From assembly GCA_964416365.1 (NCBI GenBank), contig CAYQDO010000016.1:1-20803 (forward strand): a stretch of 20,803 bases of DNA, read 5' to 3'. Positions 14,779 to 20,803 of this stretch are shown piece after piece. The notes under the pieces were generated by a model. That model saw only the letters and a list, made by a program, of their open reading frames with translations, was not told the DNA's origin and ran no database searches. Source of the stretch: DUUS01 sp964416365. Lineage in GTDB: Bacteria; Bacillota_I; Bacilli_A; RF39; UBA660. Each line of letters opens with the position of its first letter. Within the stretch, counting starts at the first letter, position 1. Made by a program: the position numbers and the translations under genes.

Positions 14779-16371
14779 TTAAAGACTTTTAAATAATTTT
14801 TTACCCTTATTAAATAAAAATGAATATAAAAATATACAGGCAATTAACATAATTAAACCAATTATAAAGGAATATAATGTAGCATTGATTTTAACTGTAA
14901 TTACTAATGGTATTATGGAAGTAGCCATTCCTAGAGCTAAAGTTAAAAAGGATGCCATACTTTGTTTAACAACTTTAATTTCATTCGCCCAATCAAAAAT
15001 TGGAAAATATAAATTAATTATTAGTCCTAGACCAGCAATAAAAATAGCAAATACTATAGGGGTAAATAATAATACTAAAAAATTTAGAAAAGATAAATGT
15101 AGTCCAATCGTTAAGACAACCGCACTAATTAAAATAGTGGGAATTATTATTGTTAAATTAACCATAATTTTGGCAATAAATATTTTAATTATTTCTACAG
15201 GTAAACTTTTCAGAATCCATAAATTTTTACCTTCCATGGAAATACTTGATTGAGTCGTACAAGATAATGAAGCAAAAACCCCAAACATTAATGGCCCTTT
15301 TGTCATAAAAATTTGAGATATATTTGGGACATCTAAGATAGCATCTAGTTTTTCCCCACCTACTACAAATAACAAAATAATAGCTACTATGAGTAATAAA
15401 GATCCAATAGCCGTATTTAAAACATATATAGAACTGGAAACGTATCTCTTAAGCTCTTTTTTATATAAAGACATTAACGGACTACTAGTTTTGATTAATT
15501 GATCTTTATATACTTTATTAATGGTTACTGCATTTAACTTACTGTTAATATTATCAAAATATTTTTCAATTATAAATTCAAACAATTCAAATATTCCTAA
15601 AGAAATGCCAATAAATAATAACAAATGAATTATACTATTATTTTGGATAATCTCAGAATAAATTTGGGAAAGCGGATAAATACTATTTAGTTTGTTAACA
15701 AGCGATTCACTTGACATTGCTAAATCTAAAGCGTTCATATTTTGAGATTTAAATGAGAAATAATAGATAACAAATACAAATCCCAAATTAATTAAGATAT
15801 TACCTAAATTTTTATATTTAAATCTAGCAGCAATTGCTGTAAAAATACTGCCAATTATTCCTCCTATGACAGTAGGAACCAAAGGTATAAATATAACAGA
15901 AATGAAAAAATAAAAATGAAAATATAATGATGGACTAGTATTTAAAACATAAGCCACATAAGCTGGAAGCATAAAAAATAATAAAAAAATTAAATTAGCA
16001 AAATATAAAATAAATATTTTACTTGCAATAATTGTGGATTTTTTAATGGGTAAACTTAAAAGAAATGAATAATCTTTAGCATTAAATATTGTTTTATTTA
16101 CTTTAATAATTGTTTTAAATATCAAATAAATACTTGATAGGGCCATCATCGCTACCAAAAGTATATATTCTATCTCTAATAATTTTAATCCTTTTAAAGT
16201 AAATGATGCGCCATAATAAATATAATAAGCTAGAAATCCAAAAGCAAATATATATAGTAAAGTCATTGAAGCTACTTTTTGATATTCTTTTTTACTTTTG
16301 ATATTTAATAGTTTATTAATATCAAAAATAGTTCGAAGATAAATTTTAATTAATTTACTTAATATTTTCAT
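14779..16371 (-). CDS. ABC transporter permease, large 530-residue type
   Basis: Integral membrane protein with about twelve hydrophobic segments. It has a soluble N-terminal tail (about 1-32), the cytoplasmic segment NAKDYSFLLSLPIKKSTIIASKI (96-118) and, in the second half, MEGKNLWILKSLPVEIIKIFIAKI (379-402). This duplicated LP(I/V)xxxxII pattern suggests a permease in which two ABC-2 units are fused in one chain. The start overlaps the last 17 bases of the upstream ATPase gene, and a GGAG sits in that overlap. It forms an exporter with that ATPase; substrate unknown. Confidence 0.85.
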   Translation of the reverse strand: MKILSKLIKIYLRTIFDINKLLNIKSKKEYQKVASMTLLYIFAFGFLAYYIYYGASFTLKGLKLLEIEYILLVAMMALSSIYLIFKTIIKVNKTIFNAKDYSFLLSLPIKKSTIIASKIFILYFANLIFLLFFMLPAYVAYVLNTSPSLYFHFYFFISVIFIPLVPTVIGGIIGSIFTAIAARFKYKNLGNILINLGFVFVIYYFSFKSQNMNALDLAMSSESLVNKLNSIYPLSQIYSEIIQNNSIIHLLLFIGISLGIFELFEFIIEKYFDNINSKLNAVTINKVYKDQLIKTSSPLMSLYKKELKRYVSSSIYVLNTAIGSLLLIVAIILLFVVGGEKLDAILDVPNISQIFMTKGPLMFGVFASLSCTTQSSISMEGKNLWILKSLPVEIIKIFIAKIMVNLTIIIPTILISAVVLTIGLHLSFLNFLVLLFTPIVFAIFIAGLGLIINLYFPIFDWANEIKVVKQSMASFLTLALGMATSIIPLVITVKINATLYSFIIGLIMLIACIFLYSFLFNKGKKLFKSL

Positions 16372-17068
16372 CTTGTAACTCCATAAAAATATCTTCTAAT
16401 GATTTATCTTTTAATACTTTACTCATTTCACCAGTTACAACTAATTTTCCATTTTTAATGATTGCTACTTTATTACATAATTTTTCTGCTACTTCTAAAA
16501 CATGCGTAGAAAAGAAAATAGCAGTGCCGTTTTTAGTAAGATCTTTCATAACATCTTTTAATTTTTTTGCTGAAACCGGATCTAATCCAACAAAAGGTTC
16601 ATCTAAAATTAAATATTTAGGATCATGAATTAAAGCTCCAATAATAGCTAGTTTTTGTTTCATACCATGCGAATAAGACGAAATAGGATTGGCCAAATAT
16701 TCTTTTAATTCAAACATTTCAGCATATTTATTAATTTTTTCTATTCTTGAACTATCAAGTTCATAAACATCGGCAATAAAATTTAAATATTCTATTCCCT
16801 TTAGAAATTCATAAAGATCTGGATTATCGGGAATATAAGCTAGTTTCTTCTTACAATCTATCGGATGATCTTTAATAGATACTTTATCATATAAAATATC
16901 TCCAGAATCAAATTCTGAGATATCTGTCATACATTTTATACAGGTTGTTTTGCCTGCTCCATTATGTCCAACAAAAGCAAAAATATCTCCAGAAGCAATC
17001 TTTAAAGATAAATCATCTAAAGCTATCTTTTTACCATATTTTTTTGTTACATTTTTAATTTCTATCAT
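16355..17068 (-). CDS. ABC transporter ATP-binding protein
   Basis: 237-residue ATPase partnering the large permease downstream. Walker A GHNGAGKT (34-41), signature YSHGM (132-136) in place of LSGGQ, Walker B YLILDEP (152-158), and switch His at 189 in STHVL. Start 17068 (MIEIKNVTKKYG) is chosen because GAGGG lies eight bases upstream; a start six codons earlier would precede this site. The C-terminus is short, ending in SLEDIFMELQ, typical of ABC-2 exporter ATPases. A strong promoter lies directly upstream. Confidence 0.92.
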   Translation of the reverse strand: MIEIKNVTKKYGKKIALDDLSLKIASGDIFAFVGHNGAGKTTCIKCMTDISEFDSGDILYDKVSIKDHPIDCKKKLAYIPDNPDLYEFLKGIEYLNFIADVYELDSSRIEKINKYAEMFELKEYLANPISSYSHGMKQKLAIIGALIHDPKYLILDEPFVGLDPVSAKKLKDVMKDLTKNGTAIFFSTHVLEVAEKLCNKVAIIKNGKLVVTGEMSKVLKDKSLEDIFMELQDENIK

Positions 17069-17090
17069 ATTAGACCCTCTTTTCATTATT

Positions 17091-17119
17091 ATTATAATAT
17101 TTTAAACATAGTTTGTAAA
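17091..17119 (-). promoter_or_regulatory. strong promoter of the second ABC operon
   Basis: Minus strand: -35 TTTACA (17114-17119), 17 bases, -10 TATAAT (17091-17096). Five of six and six of six consensus matches. Confidence 0.7.
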
Positions 17120-17177
17120 TGTTAGTAATGAAGTATATTTAATAAAACATAGGCCATGATAGTAAGGGAGGATGAAT

Positions 17178-17387
17178 ATGGAAAAAGTACCAAATATGAT
17201 TTCAACTAAAGATTTATCTTACATCTCAGATATGTTTAACTGGCATTTAGTAGCTGCTCAAAAATTTGAACATTATTTAGAACATGTAGAAGATGAAACA
17301 TGTACTAAAAAACTAAATGATTTATGCGATATGCATCGGCAAATCTGTATTAATTTGTTAGATTTGATAGAAAGTGGTAAGAGCTAA
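17178..17387 (+). CDS. small CotF-partner-like protein
   Basis: 69 residues, mostly helical. The pattern ISTKDLSYISDMFNWHLVAA, followed by about 30 residues and CDMHRQICINLLDLIESG, is like the short proteins that accompany CotF-type spore coat proteins in Bacillota, themselves half of a four-helix ferritin-like fold. Start 17178 is preferred over 17172 because GGGAGG abuts the earlier ATG and is six bases from this one. Its TAA overlaps the ATG of the next gene (TAATG), so the two are translationally coupled. No sigma-A promoter is obvious upstream. The assignment rests on pattern and context. Confidence 0.6.
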   Translation: MEKVPNMISTKDLSYISDMFNWHLVAAQKFEHYLEHVEDETCTKKLNDLCDMHRQICINLLDLIESGKS

Positions 17388-17641
17388 TGGATGATAAATT
17401 TATAATGATGGATGCACTCCTTACTGAAAAAAATTTAGTAAATAATACAGCCATTGCCTTAAATGAAGCTTCTTGTGATAATATTTATAAAGCCTATTAT
17501 GATATTTTCGATAAAATAAGTCAGGAAGCTAAAGAACTGTTCACTTTATGTTACAATAACAATTGGTATCAATTAGAAGAAGCACCTACTACCAAAATGA
17601 CCAAAGAATATGAAAAATTAAGTCAAGAATTAAAAAACTAA
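17387..17641 (+). CDS. spore coat protein, CotF family
   Basis: 84 residues. The run MDALLTEKNLVNNTAIALNE, then YYDIFDKISQEAKELFTLCYNNNWYQLEEAP, matches the CotF family (DxLLTEK..., then a helix with LF...GWY). CotF proteins are found in the coat of Bacillus spores, and small CotF-like pairs also occur in uncultured Bacillota. The gene overlaps the upstream partner by one base and ends in a strong terminator, so the pair forms a two-gene operon. Together with spoVS it hints that the organism sporulates or descends from a sporulating ancestor. Confidence 0.75.
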   Translation: MDDKFIMMDALLTEKNLVNNTAIALNEASCDNIYKAYYDIFDKISQEAKELFTLCYNNNWYQLEEAPTTKMTKEYEKLSQELKN

Positions 17642-17664
17642 GTTGCAAACAACTTAGTTTTTTT
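17635..17664 (+). terminator. terminator of the coat-protein pair
   Basis: AAACTAAGTTG-CAAA-CAACTTAGTTT (17635-17645 with 17650-17660), an 11-bp perfect stem followed by four more Ts. The stop codon TAA (17639-17641) is within the stem. The loop contains the last bases of the -35 of the tRNA promoter. Confidence 0.85.
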
Positions 17665-17671
17665 ATATAAT
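17643..17671 (+). promoter_or_regulatory. tRNA-Val promoter overlapping a terminator
   Basis: -35 TTGCAA (17643-17648), 17-base spacer, -10 TATAAT (17666-17671), eleven bases before the mature tRNA 5' end. The -35 and spacer are formed by the upstream gene's terminator hairpin. Confidence 0.6.
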
Positions 17672-17682
17672 GAAATGGAGAT

Positions 17683-17759
17683 GGGCGATTAGCTCAGGTG
17701 GTTAGAGTGCTACGTTGACATCGTAGAGGTCATTGGTTCAAGTCCAATATCGCCCACCA
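17683..17759 (+). tRNA. tRNA-Val (anticodon GAC)
   Basis: Complete cloverleaf, 77 bases including an encoded CCA (17757-17759). The acceptor stem pairs GGGCGAT (17683-17689) with ATCGCCC (17749-17755). The anticodon stem CTACG/CGTAG encloses the loop TTGACAT, with anticodon GAC at 17717-17719. The T arm is TTGG-TTCAAGT-CCAA. GAC reads the valine codons GUC and GUU. Confidence 0.97.
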
Positions 17760-17769
17760 TTTTATAAAG

Positions 17770-17795
17770 AAAAGCCTTTGTTTAAAAGGCTTTTT
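17770..17795 (+). terminator. terminator after tRNA-Val
   Basis: AAAAGCCTTT-GTTTA-AAAGGCTTTT (17770-17779 with 17785-17794), a 10-bp perfect stem ending in a T-run. Confidence 0.85.
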
Positions 17796-17826
17796 ATATT
17801 TAATAGCTTTTTTTAACAATATTTTT

Positions 17827-17836
17827 NNNNNNNNNN
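17827..17836. other. assembly gap (10 N)
   Basis: Ten Ns between the tRNA terminator and the cysteine synthase start. The round length suggests a placeholder for a scaffold join rather than a measured distance, so the promoter and ribosome binding site of the next gene may be lost. Confidence 0.95.
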
Positions 17837-17848
17837 ATAAAATAATAT

Positions 17849-18745
17849 ATGAAAAATAATATTATTGAAACAATTGGTAATACGCCTTTGGTTAAAATTA
17901 ATAAGTTAACTAATAAACCACAGGTGTTGTGCTATGCTAAAATTGAAGGATTCAATCCCACGGGCAGTATTAAAGATCGAATTGCCTTAAAAATGATAAA
18001 TCAAGCTGAAGAAGAAGGTATTTTAACTATAGATAAAACTATTATTGAAGCCACTTCTGGTAACACGGGAATAGGTCTTGCTATGATAGGCGCAGTACGT
18101 GGATACAAAGTTACTATTGTAATGAGCGAAGCAGTCTCAATTGAAAGACAAAAGATGATTAAAGCATTCGGGGCAAATATAATATTAACAGATAAAAATC
18201 AAGGAACTGATGGAGCAATTCTTAAAGTAAAAGAAATAATAACCAATGACCCAGATAAATATTTTAATCCTAATCAATTTTCCAATGTATATAACAAATT
18301 AGCTCACTATGAAAGTACAGCTATAGAAATATGGGAGCAATCAGAAGGTAAAATAACTCATTTGGTTTCCAGTCTTGGAACTTCAGGTACAATCATGGGT
18401 ATTGGTAAAAAACTAAAAGAATTGAATCCTAAAATCAAAATAATTGAAGCTCATCCCGTCAAAGGACATTACATTCAAGGTTTGAAAAATATGGAAGAAG
18501 CCATTGTTCCAGAAATATATGATAAGTCACTGATCGATGAAAGTATTATGATTGAAAGTGAAGAAGCTTTTGAAATGGCCAGACAAATAATCCAGCAAGA
18601 AGGCATTTTTGTAGGTATGAGCAGTGGTGCAGCTATGCTAGCTGCCAAAAGAATAATTGAAGATTTAAATGAAGGTTTGGTAGTTATTATATTCCCAGAT
18701 CGTGGAGAAAAATATTTAAGTACTGATTTATTTAAAAACATATAA
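17849..18745 (+). CDS. cysK: cysteine synthase (O-acetylserine sulfhydrylase family)
   Basis: PLP-dependent enzyme that makes L-cysteine from O-acetylserine and sulfide. 298 residues, near the usual 300-310. The PLP lysine is K42 in GFNPTGSIKDRIA, the substrate loop is ATSGNTG (68-74), the phosphate-binding loop SSLGTSGT (174-181) and the pyridine-nitrogen serine lies in GMSSGAA (256-262). The HYIQGLKNMEEAIVPEIYD segment (207-225) is typical. The N-terminus (NNIIETIGNTPLVKIN) fits a true start, but only 12 bases separate the ATG from the assembly gap and they hold no ribosome binding site. The cysK/cysM choice cannot be made firmly. Cysteine could supply sulfur for the SUF system, but that link is inferred. 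Confidence 0.92.
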   Translation: MKNNIIETIGNTPLVKINKLTNKPQVLCYAKIEGFNPTGSIKDRIALKMINQAEEEGILTIDKTIIEATSGNTGIGLAMIGAVRGYKVTIVMSEAVSIERQKMIKAFGANIILTDKNQGTDGAILKVKEIITNDPDKYFNPNQFSNVYNKLAHYESTAIEIWEQSEGKITHLVSSLGTSGTIMGIGKKLKELNPKIKIIEAHPVKGHYIQGLKNMEEAIVPEIYDKSLIDESIMIESEEAFEMARQIIQQEGIFVGMSSGAAMLAAKRIIEDLNEGLVVIIFPDRGEKYLSTDLFKNI

Positions 18746-18773
18746 AAAATAGTTTTTCACAAAACTATTTTTT
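18744..18773. terminator. bidirectional terminator between cysK and a convergent gene
   Basis: 13-bp perfect stem (18744-18756 with 18761-18773) around the loop TCAC, with A-run and T-run flanks. The cysK TAA ends in its left arm, and the stop of the convergent exported-protein gene begins at its right edge. Confidence 0.85.
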
Positions 18774-19516
18774 TAACATTTTTCTCCTGCCCCAATTATA
18801 GTGCTTTCATCAAGCTTTTCTTCTGCAATATTAGCCTCATCATCATTAACCGTTATTGTATATTTATATGCGCCAGGGTCTGATTTTTCTGTATCGCATA
18901 CATAATCTAAATAATACATTTTATTTCCATCAATATAAAATCTACGATTATAATTTCCTTCAAAATAAGGTACATTTAATGATTCCTCTTGAAAAGTAAA
19001 TTCTGTATTAGTATTGCCATTACTTTGAAACAATACTTTACCATTATCATTAACAAGAGTGGGATTAATGATTGTATAATCTGATTCTATTATGGCAAGC
19101 ACTAAATATTCTTTGTCTATTCCTTTTAATATTAATAAATTGTCTTTATTTAATGGAAAAGAATATTTATTATTCCCTTGGGAATTAGTAAGAATTTCTT
19201 TGATCTCATTAAAATTTTTGGTATTTTCATTACCTAAGTAAATAGTTTTATCATCTAAATATACGTTTACATAAACACGATAATAATAATCGAAGTTAGG
19301 TCTTTCATTATCTGCTTCATAATAATATTTATAAGTAATCTTATGATTGTTATTATTTAATTTATAATCAAAATCTTCAAAAAAAATCAGGTTTTTTTCG
19401 TTTACTTTATTCTCCCTAAAAAATTCATTATATACCAGATATCCACTTAAACCCATGACTAATACTGATAAAACTATTATTAAGATTGTTAAGCTTTTAC
19501 TATTTTTTACTACCAT
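18773..19516 (-). CDS. membrane-anchored exported protein, unknown function
   Basis: 247 residues that I do not recognise. A transmembrane anchor (about 9-28) is followed by a polar extracellular domain rich in N, D, Y and K, suggesting beta structure. Two cysteines occur in the C-terminal half, in DYVC at about 207 and as the last residue. Start 19516 (MVVKNSKSLTIL) is preferred over a TTG three codons earlier; the ribosome binding site is weak (GAAAG). The gene follows the thioredoxin gene by 56 bases with no terminator between them, so the two may be co-transcribed. The DYVC...YKYT pattern also appears in the last gene of the window. Confidence 0.6.
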   Translation of the reverse strand: MVVKNSKSLTILIIVLSVLVMGLSGYLVYNEFFRENKVNEKNLIFFEDFDYKLNNNNHKITYKYYYEADNERPNFDYYYRVYVNVYLDDKTIYLGNENTKNFNEIKEILTNSQGNNKYSFPLNKDNLLILKGIDKEYLVLAIIESDYTIINPTLVNDNGKVLFQSNGNTNTEFTFQEESLNVPYFEGNYNRRFYIDGNKMYYLDYVCDTEKSDPGAYKYTITVNDDEANIAEEKLDESTIIGAGEKC

Positions 19517-19572
19517 ATTTATCAACTACTTTCTTAGTTTTATTTGATATTACTTAAACCTATGAAATATAA

Positions 19573-20034
19573 TTATTTGTTTAAATTTCGAAATACATCA
19601 AAGTTATTTTGGGATTGTTCTTTAATAGTCTTCTTAATATCTTCATTCAGTGATTCGTTATAGCCTATAAAAGATTCTTCACCAATTACTAAGAACGGAA
19701 CACCATTTGGTTCTTTGCCTAATTCTTCTGCTACTTTATCCATTAACTCTGAATTTTCATCGTTGTACCAAACTTCAAATTTATATAAATTATATAAAAC
19801 TTTATATTCTTTTTCGATATTATTTAAAAATTCTGTCAATTTTTCACAATGAGGACATCCGTCTCCCCAAAATAGATATATGTTGACTTTTTCTTCATCA
19901 TAAACAATTTCTTTTATTTTAGTTTCACTTGTCGGCTTATTTTTTTCAGCATTTTTATAAGCAAGTACACCAATACCTCCAACAAAACCAACTATTAATA
20001 ATGTTACTAAAATTATAATTAATTTTTGTTTCAT
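19573..20034 (-). CDS. membrane-anchored extracytoplasmic thioredoxin-like protein (CPHC)
   Basis: 153 residues: transmembrane anchor (about 4-25), linker, then a thioredoxin fold beginning around 50 (KVNIYLFWGDGC). The redox motif is CPHC (60-63) and the cis-proline is P113 in NGVPFLVIG. The CPHC motif is that of DsbA and related oxidases, but the fold here is compact without the DsbA helical insertion, so whether it oxidises, reduces or isomerises disulfides is open. It acts outside the membrane, next to two exported proteins that contain cysteines and could be substrates. AGGAGGTAAA precedes the ATG. Confidence 0.85.
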   Translation of the reverse strand: MKQKLIIILVTLLIVGFVGGIGVLAYKNAEKNKPTSETKIKEIVYDEEKVNIYLFWGDGCPHCEKLTEFLNNIEKEYKVLYNLYKFEVWYNDENSELMDKVAEELGKEPNGVPFLVIGEESFIGYNESLNEDIKKTIKEQSQNNFDVFRNLNK

Positions 20035-20079
20035 TTTACCTCCTATTAGACTATTACTTGCATAACAATCCTTAGATTT

Positions 20080-20088
20080 ATTATATCA
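20080..20088 (-). promoter_or_regulatory. extended -10 promoter of the thioredoxin-like gene
   Basis: Minus strand TGATATAAT, 45 bases before the ATG. No clear -35. Confidence 0.5.
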
Positions 20089-20110
20089 TTTATAAAATAG
20101 ATAATATATA

Positions 20111-20132
20111 AAAAAAACAACCTTAGTTGTTT
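20111..20132 (-). terminator. terminator of the last exported-protein gene
   Basis: Minus strand AAACAAC-TAAG-GTTGTTT (20126-20132 with 20115-20121) followed by more Ts. The stop codon TAA (20123-20125) is in the loop. Confidence 0.8.
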
Positions 20133-20803
20133 CTTATTTGATGGACTGATACAAAAATATAATTGTTATCATTTTTCATAAAAGTATATTTATATTGATC
20201 TAACTTATCGTAATTTGTTTCTAAATCATTCTCTTCACATACAAAATCTTTACTACTATAGATAAGTCTTGTTTCGTTATCTTGAGCTAATCTAATAAAA
20301 TAATTAGCTGTTTTAATTTCAATTTTGTTATTATCTTGTTTATATTCTAATACTTTATATTCGCCAGTCTCATCACATCCCCCACAATCTAAACTAGTCA
20401 TTAAATAATTATCATTGTCATATTCTATTTTTAATAGTGAAGTTTCAACTGGAATTGTTATATCTGGAACAGAAGTTCCAAATATTTTGTTAGAAGCACT
20501 ACTAAATTTAGAGTTATCTATCTTTATTTGTTTTCCACAAATCATATCATCACTGATTTCATCATCTTGATATATATAATTAAAAATCAGCTTTCCTTTT
20601 TCTTCAGTAGTCATATTATCAAATGTAATGGTTTCTCTATCGTCAAAATTCCAATTTATATAAGCACTACAAGTATCTATACTTTTAAAGACTTTTAATA
20701 TATTGCTAGCTTTTTCTTCATTATCGGTTGATACTTTTTCGCCAGCTTTAGTAATCGTTGTTGGTGTATTGATAGAATCTTCTTTGTTAAGCATTTTATC
20801 CCA
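20123..20803 (-). CDS. exported protein, unknown function (5' end outside window)
   Basis: The frame stays open to the right edge (codons TGG-GAT-AAA before a possible internal ATG at 20794), so the N-terminus, probably with a signal or anchor, lies beyond the window. The visible part, about 226 residues, is polar and rich in D, N, T and Y. It carries five cysteines: one in DTCSAY, one in MICGK, a CGGC pair in SLDCGGCDE and one in DFVCEE. The ending DFVC...QYKYTFMKND resembles the C-terminus of the exported protein at 18773-19516. I do not recognise the family. Confidence 0.6.
   Translation of the reverse strand, partial: WDKMLNKEDSINTPTTITKAGEKVSTDNEEKASNILKVFKSIDTCSAYINWNFDDRETITFDNMTTEEKGKLIFNYIYQDDEISDDMICGKQIKIDNSKFSSASNKIFGTSVPDITIPVETSLLKIEYDNDNYLMTSLDCGGCDETGEYKVLEYKQDNNKIEIKTANYFIRLAQDNETRLIYSSKDFVCEENDLETNYDKLDQYKYTFMKNDNNYIFVSVHQIRNN

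Noticed and set aside
14885..15253. 122-codon plus-strand reading frame inside the large ABC permease
   Set aside because: It is the antisense shadow of a hydrophobic coding sequence, with no ribosome binding site or domain.
18475..18741. 88-codon minus-strand reading frame inside cysK
   Set aside because: Antisense shadow of a well-supported enzyme gene.

Overview
This 20.8 kb window is a strongly AT-rich stretch of chromosome from a low-GC Gram-positive bacterium. The DnaB/DnaI primosome pair, an RNase J paralogue, SpoVS, a CotF-like spore-coat pair and AGGAGG-type ribosome binding sites all point to Bacillota, most likely an uncultured Bacilli lineage. Ten Ns at 17827-17836 mark a scaffold join, so this is probably a draft or metagenome assembly. 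MurE carries the DNPR motif of the meso-diaminopimelate-adding enzyme, so the cell makes a murein wall.

Layout. 1-5.3 kb (minus): dnaB-dnaI, an RNase J family gene without catalytic residues, and ssb followed by a membrane-anchored protein resembling a catalytically dead polysaccharide deacetylase. 5.4-8.1 kb (minus): an isolated sufB, a small membrane protein, spoVS and a DUF308-like membrane protein. 8.2-9.0 kb (plus): a slipin, divergent from the DUF308-like gene and ending in a hairpin shared with the next gene. 9.0-12.6 kb (minus): an ABC-2 exporter operon (ATPase, permease, lipid kinase) and a membrane-anchored WG-repeat-like protein. 12.7-17.1 kb (minus): murE, a Fic-fold protein with a destroyed active site, and a second ABC exporter. 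17.2-18.7 kb (plus): the coat-protein pair, tRNA-Val(GAC), the gap and a cysteine synthase. 18.8-20.8 kb (minus): three exported or membrane-anchored proteins, one a CPHC thioredoxin.

Most genes are ordinary housekeeping. Three proteins keep the fold of an enzyme family but lack its catalytic residues: the RNase J-like, deacetylase-like and Fic-like proteins. No mobile element, CRISPR array, rRNA or phage gene was seen. None of the 24 complete reading frames ends in TGA. Promoters and terminators are tightly packed: stop codons often lie inside terminator hairpins, and at least three promoters overlap the terminator of the preceding gene. Fourteen promoter candidates were read by eye, and eight carry a TG dinucleotide one base before the -10. 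No gene-free stretch exceeds 300 bases; the longest is about 207 bases (17642-17848) and holds a terminator, the tRNA, a second terminator and the assembly gap.
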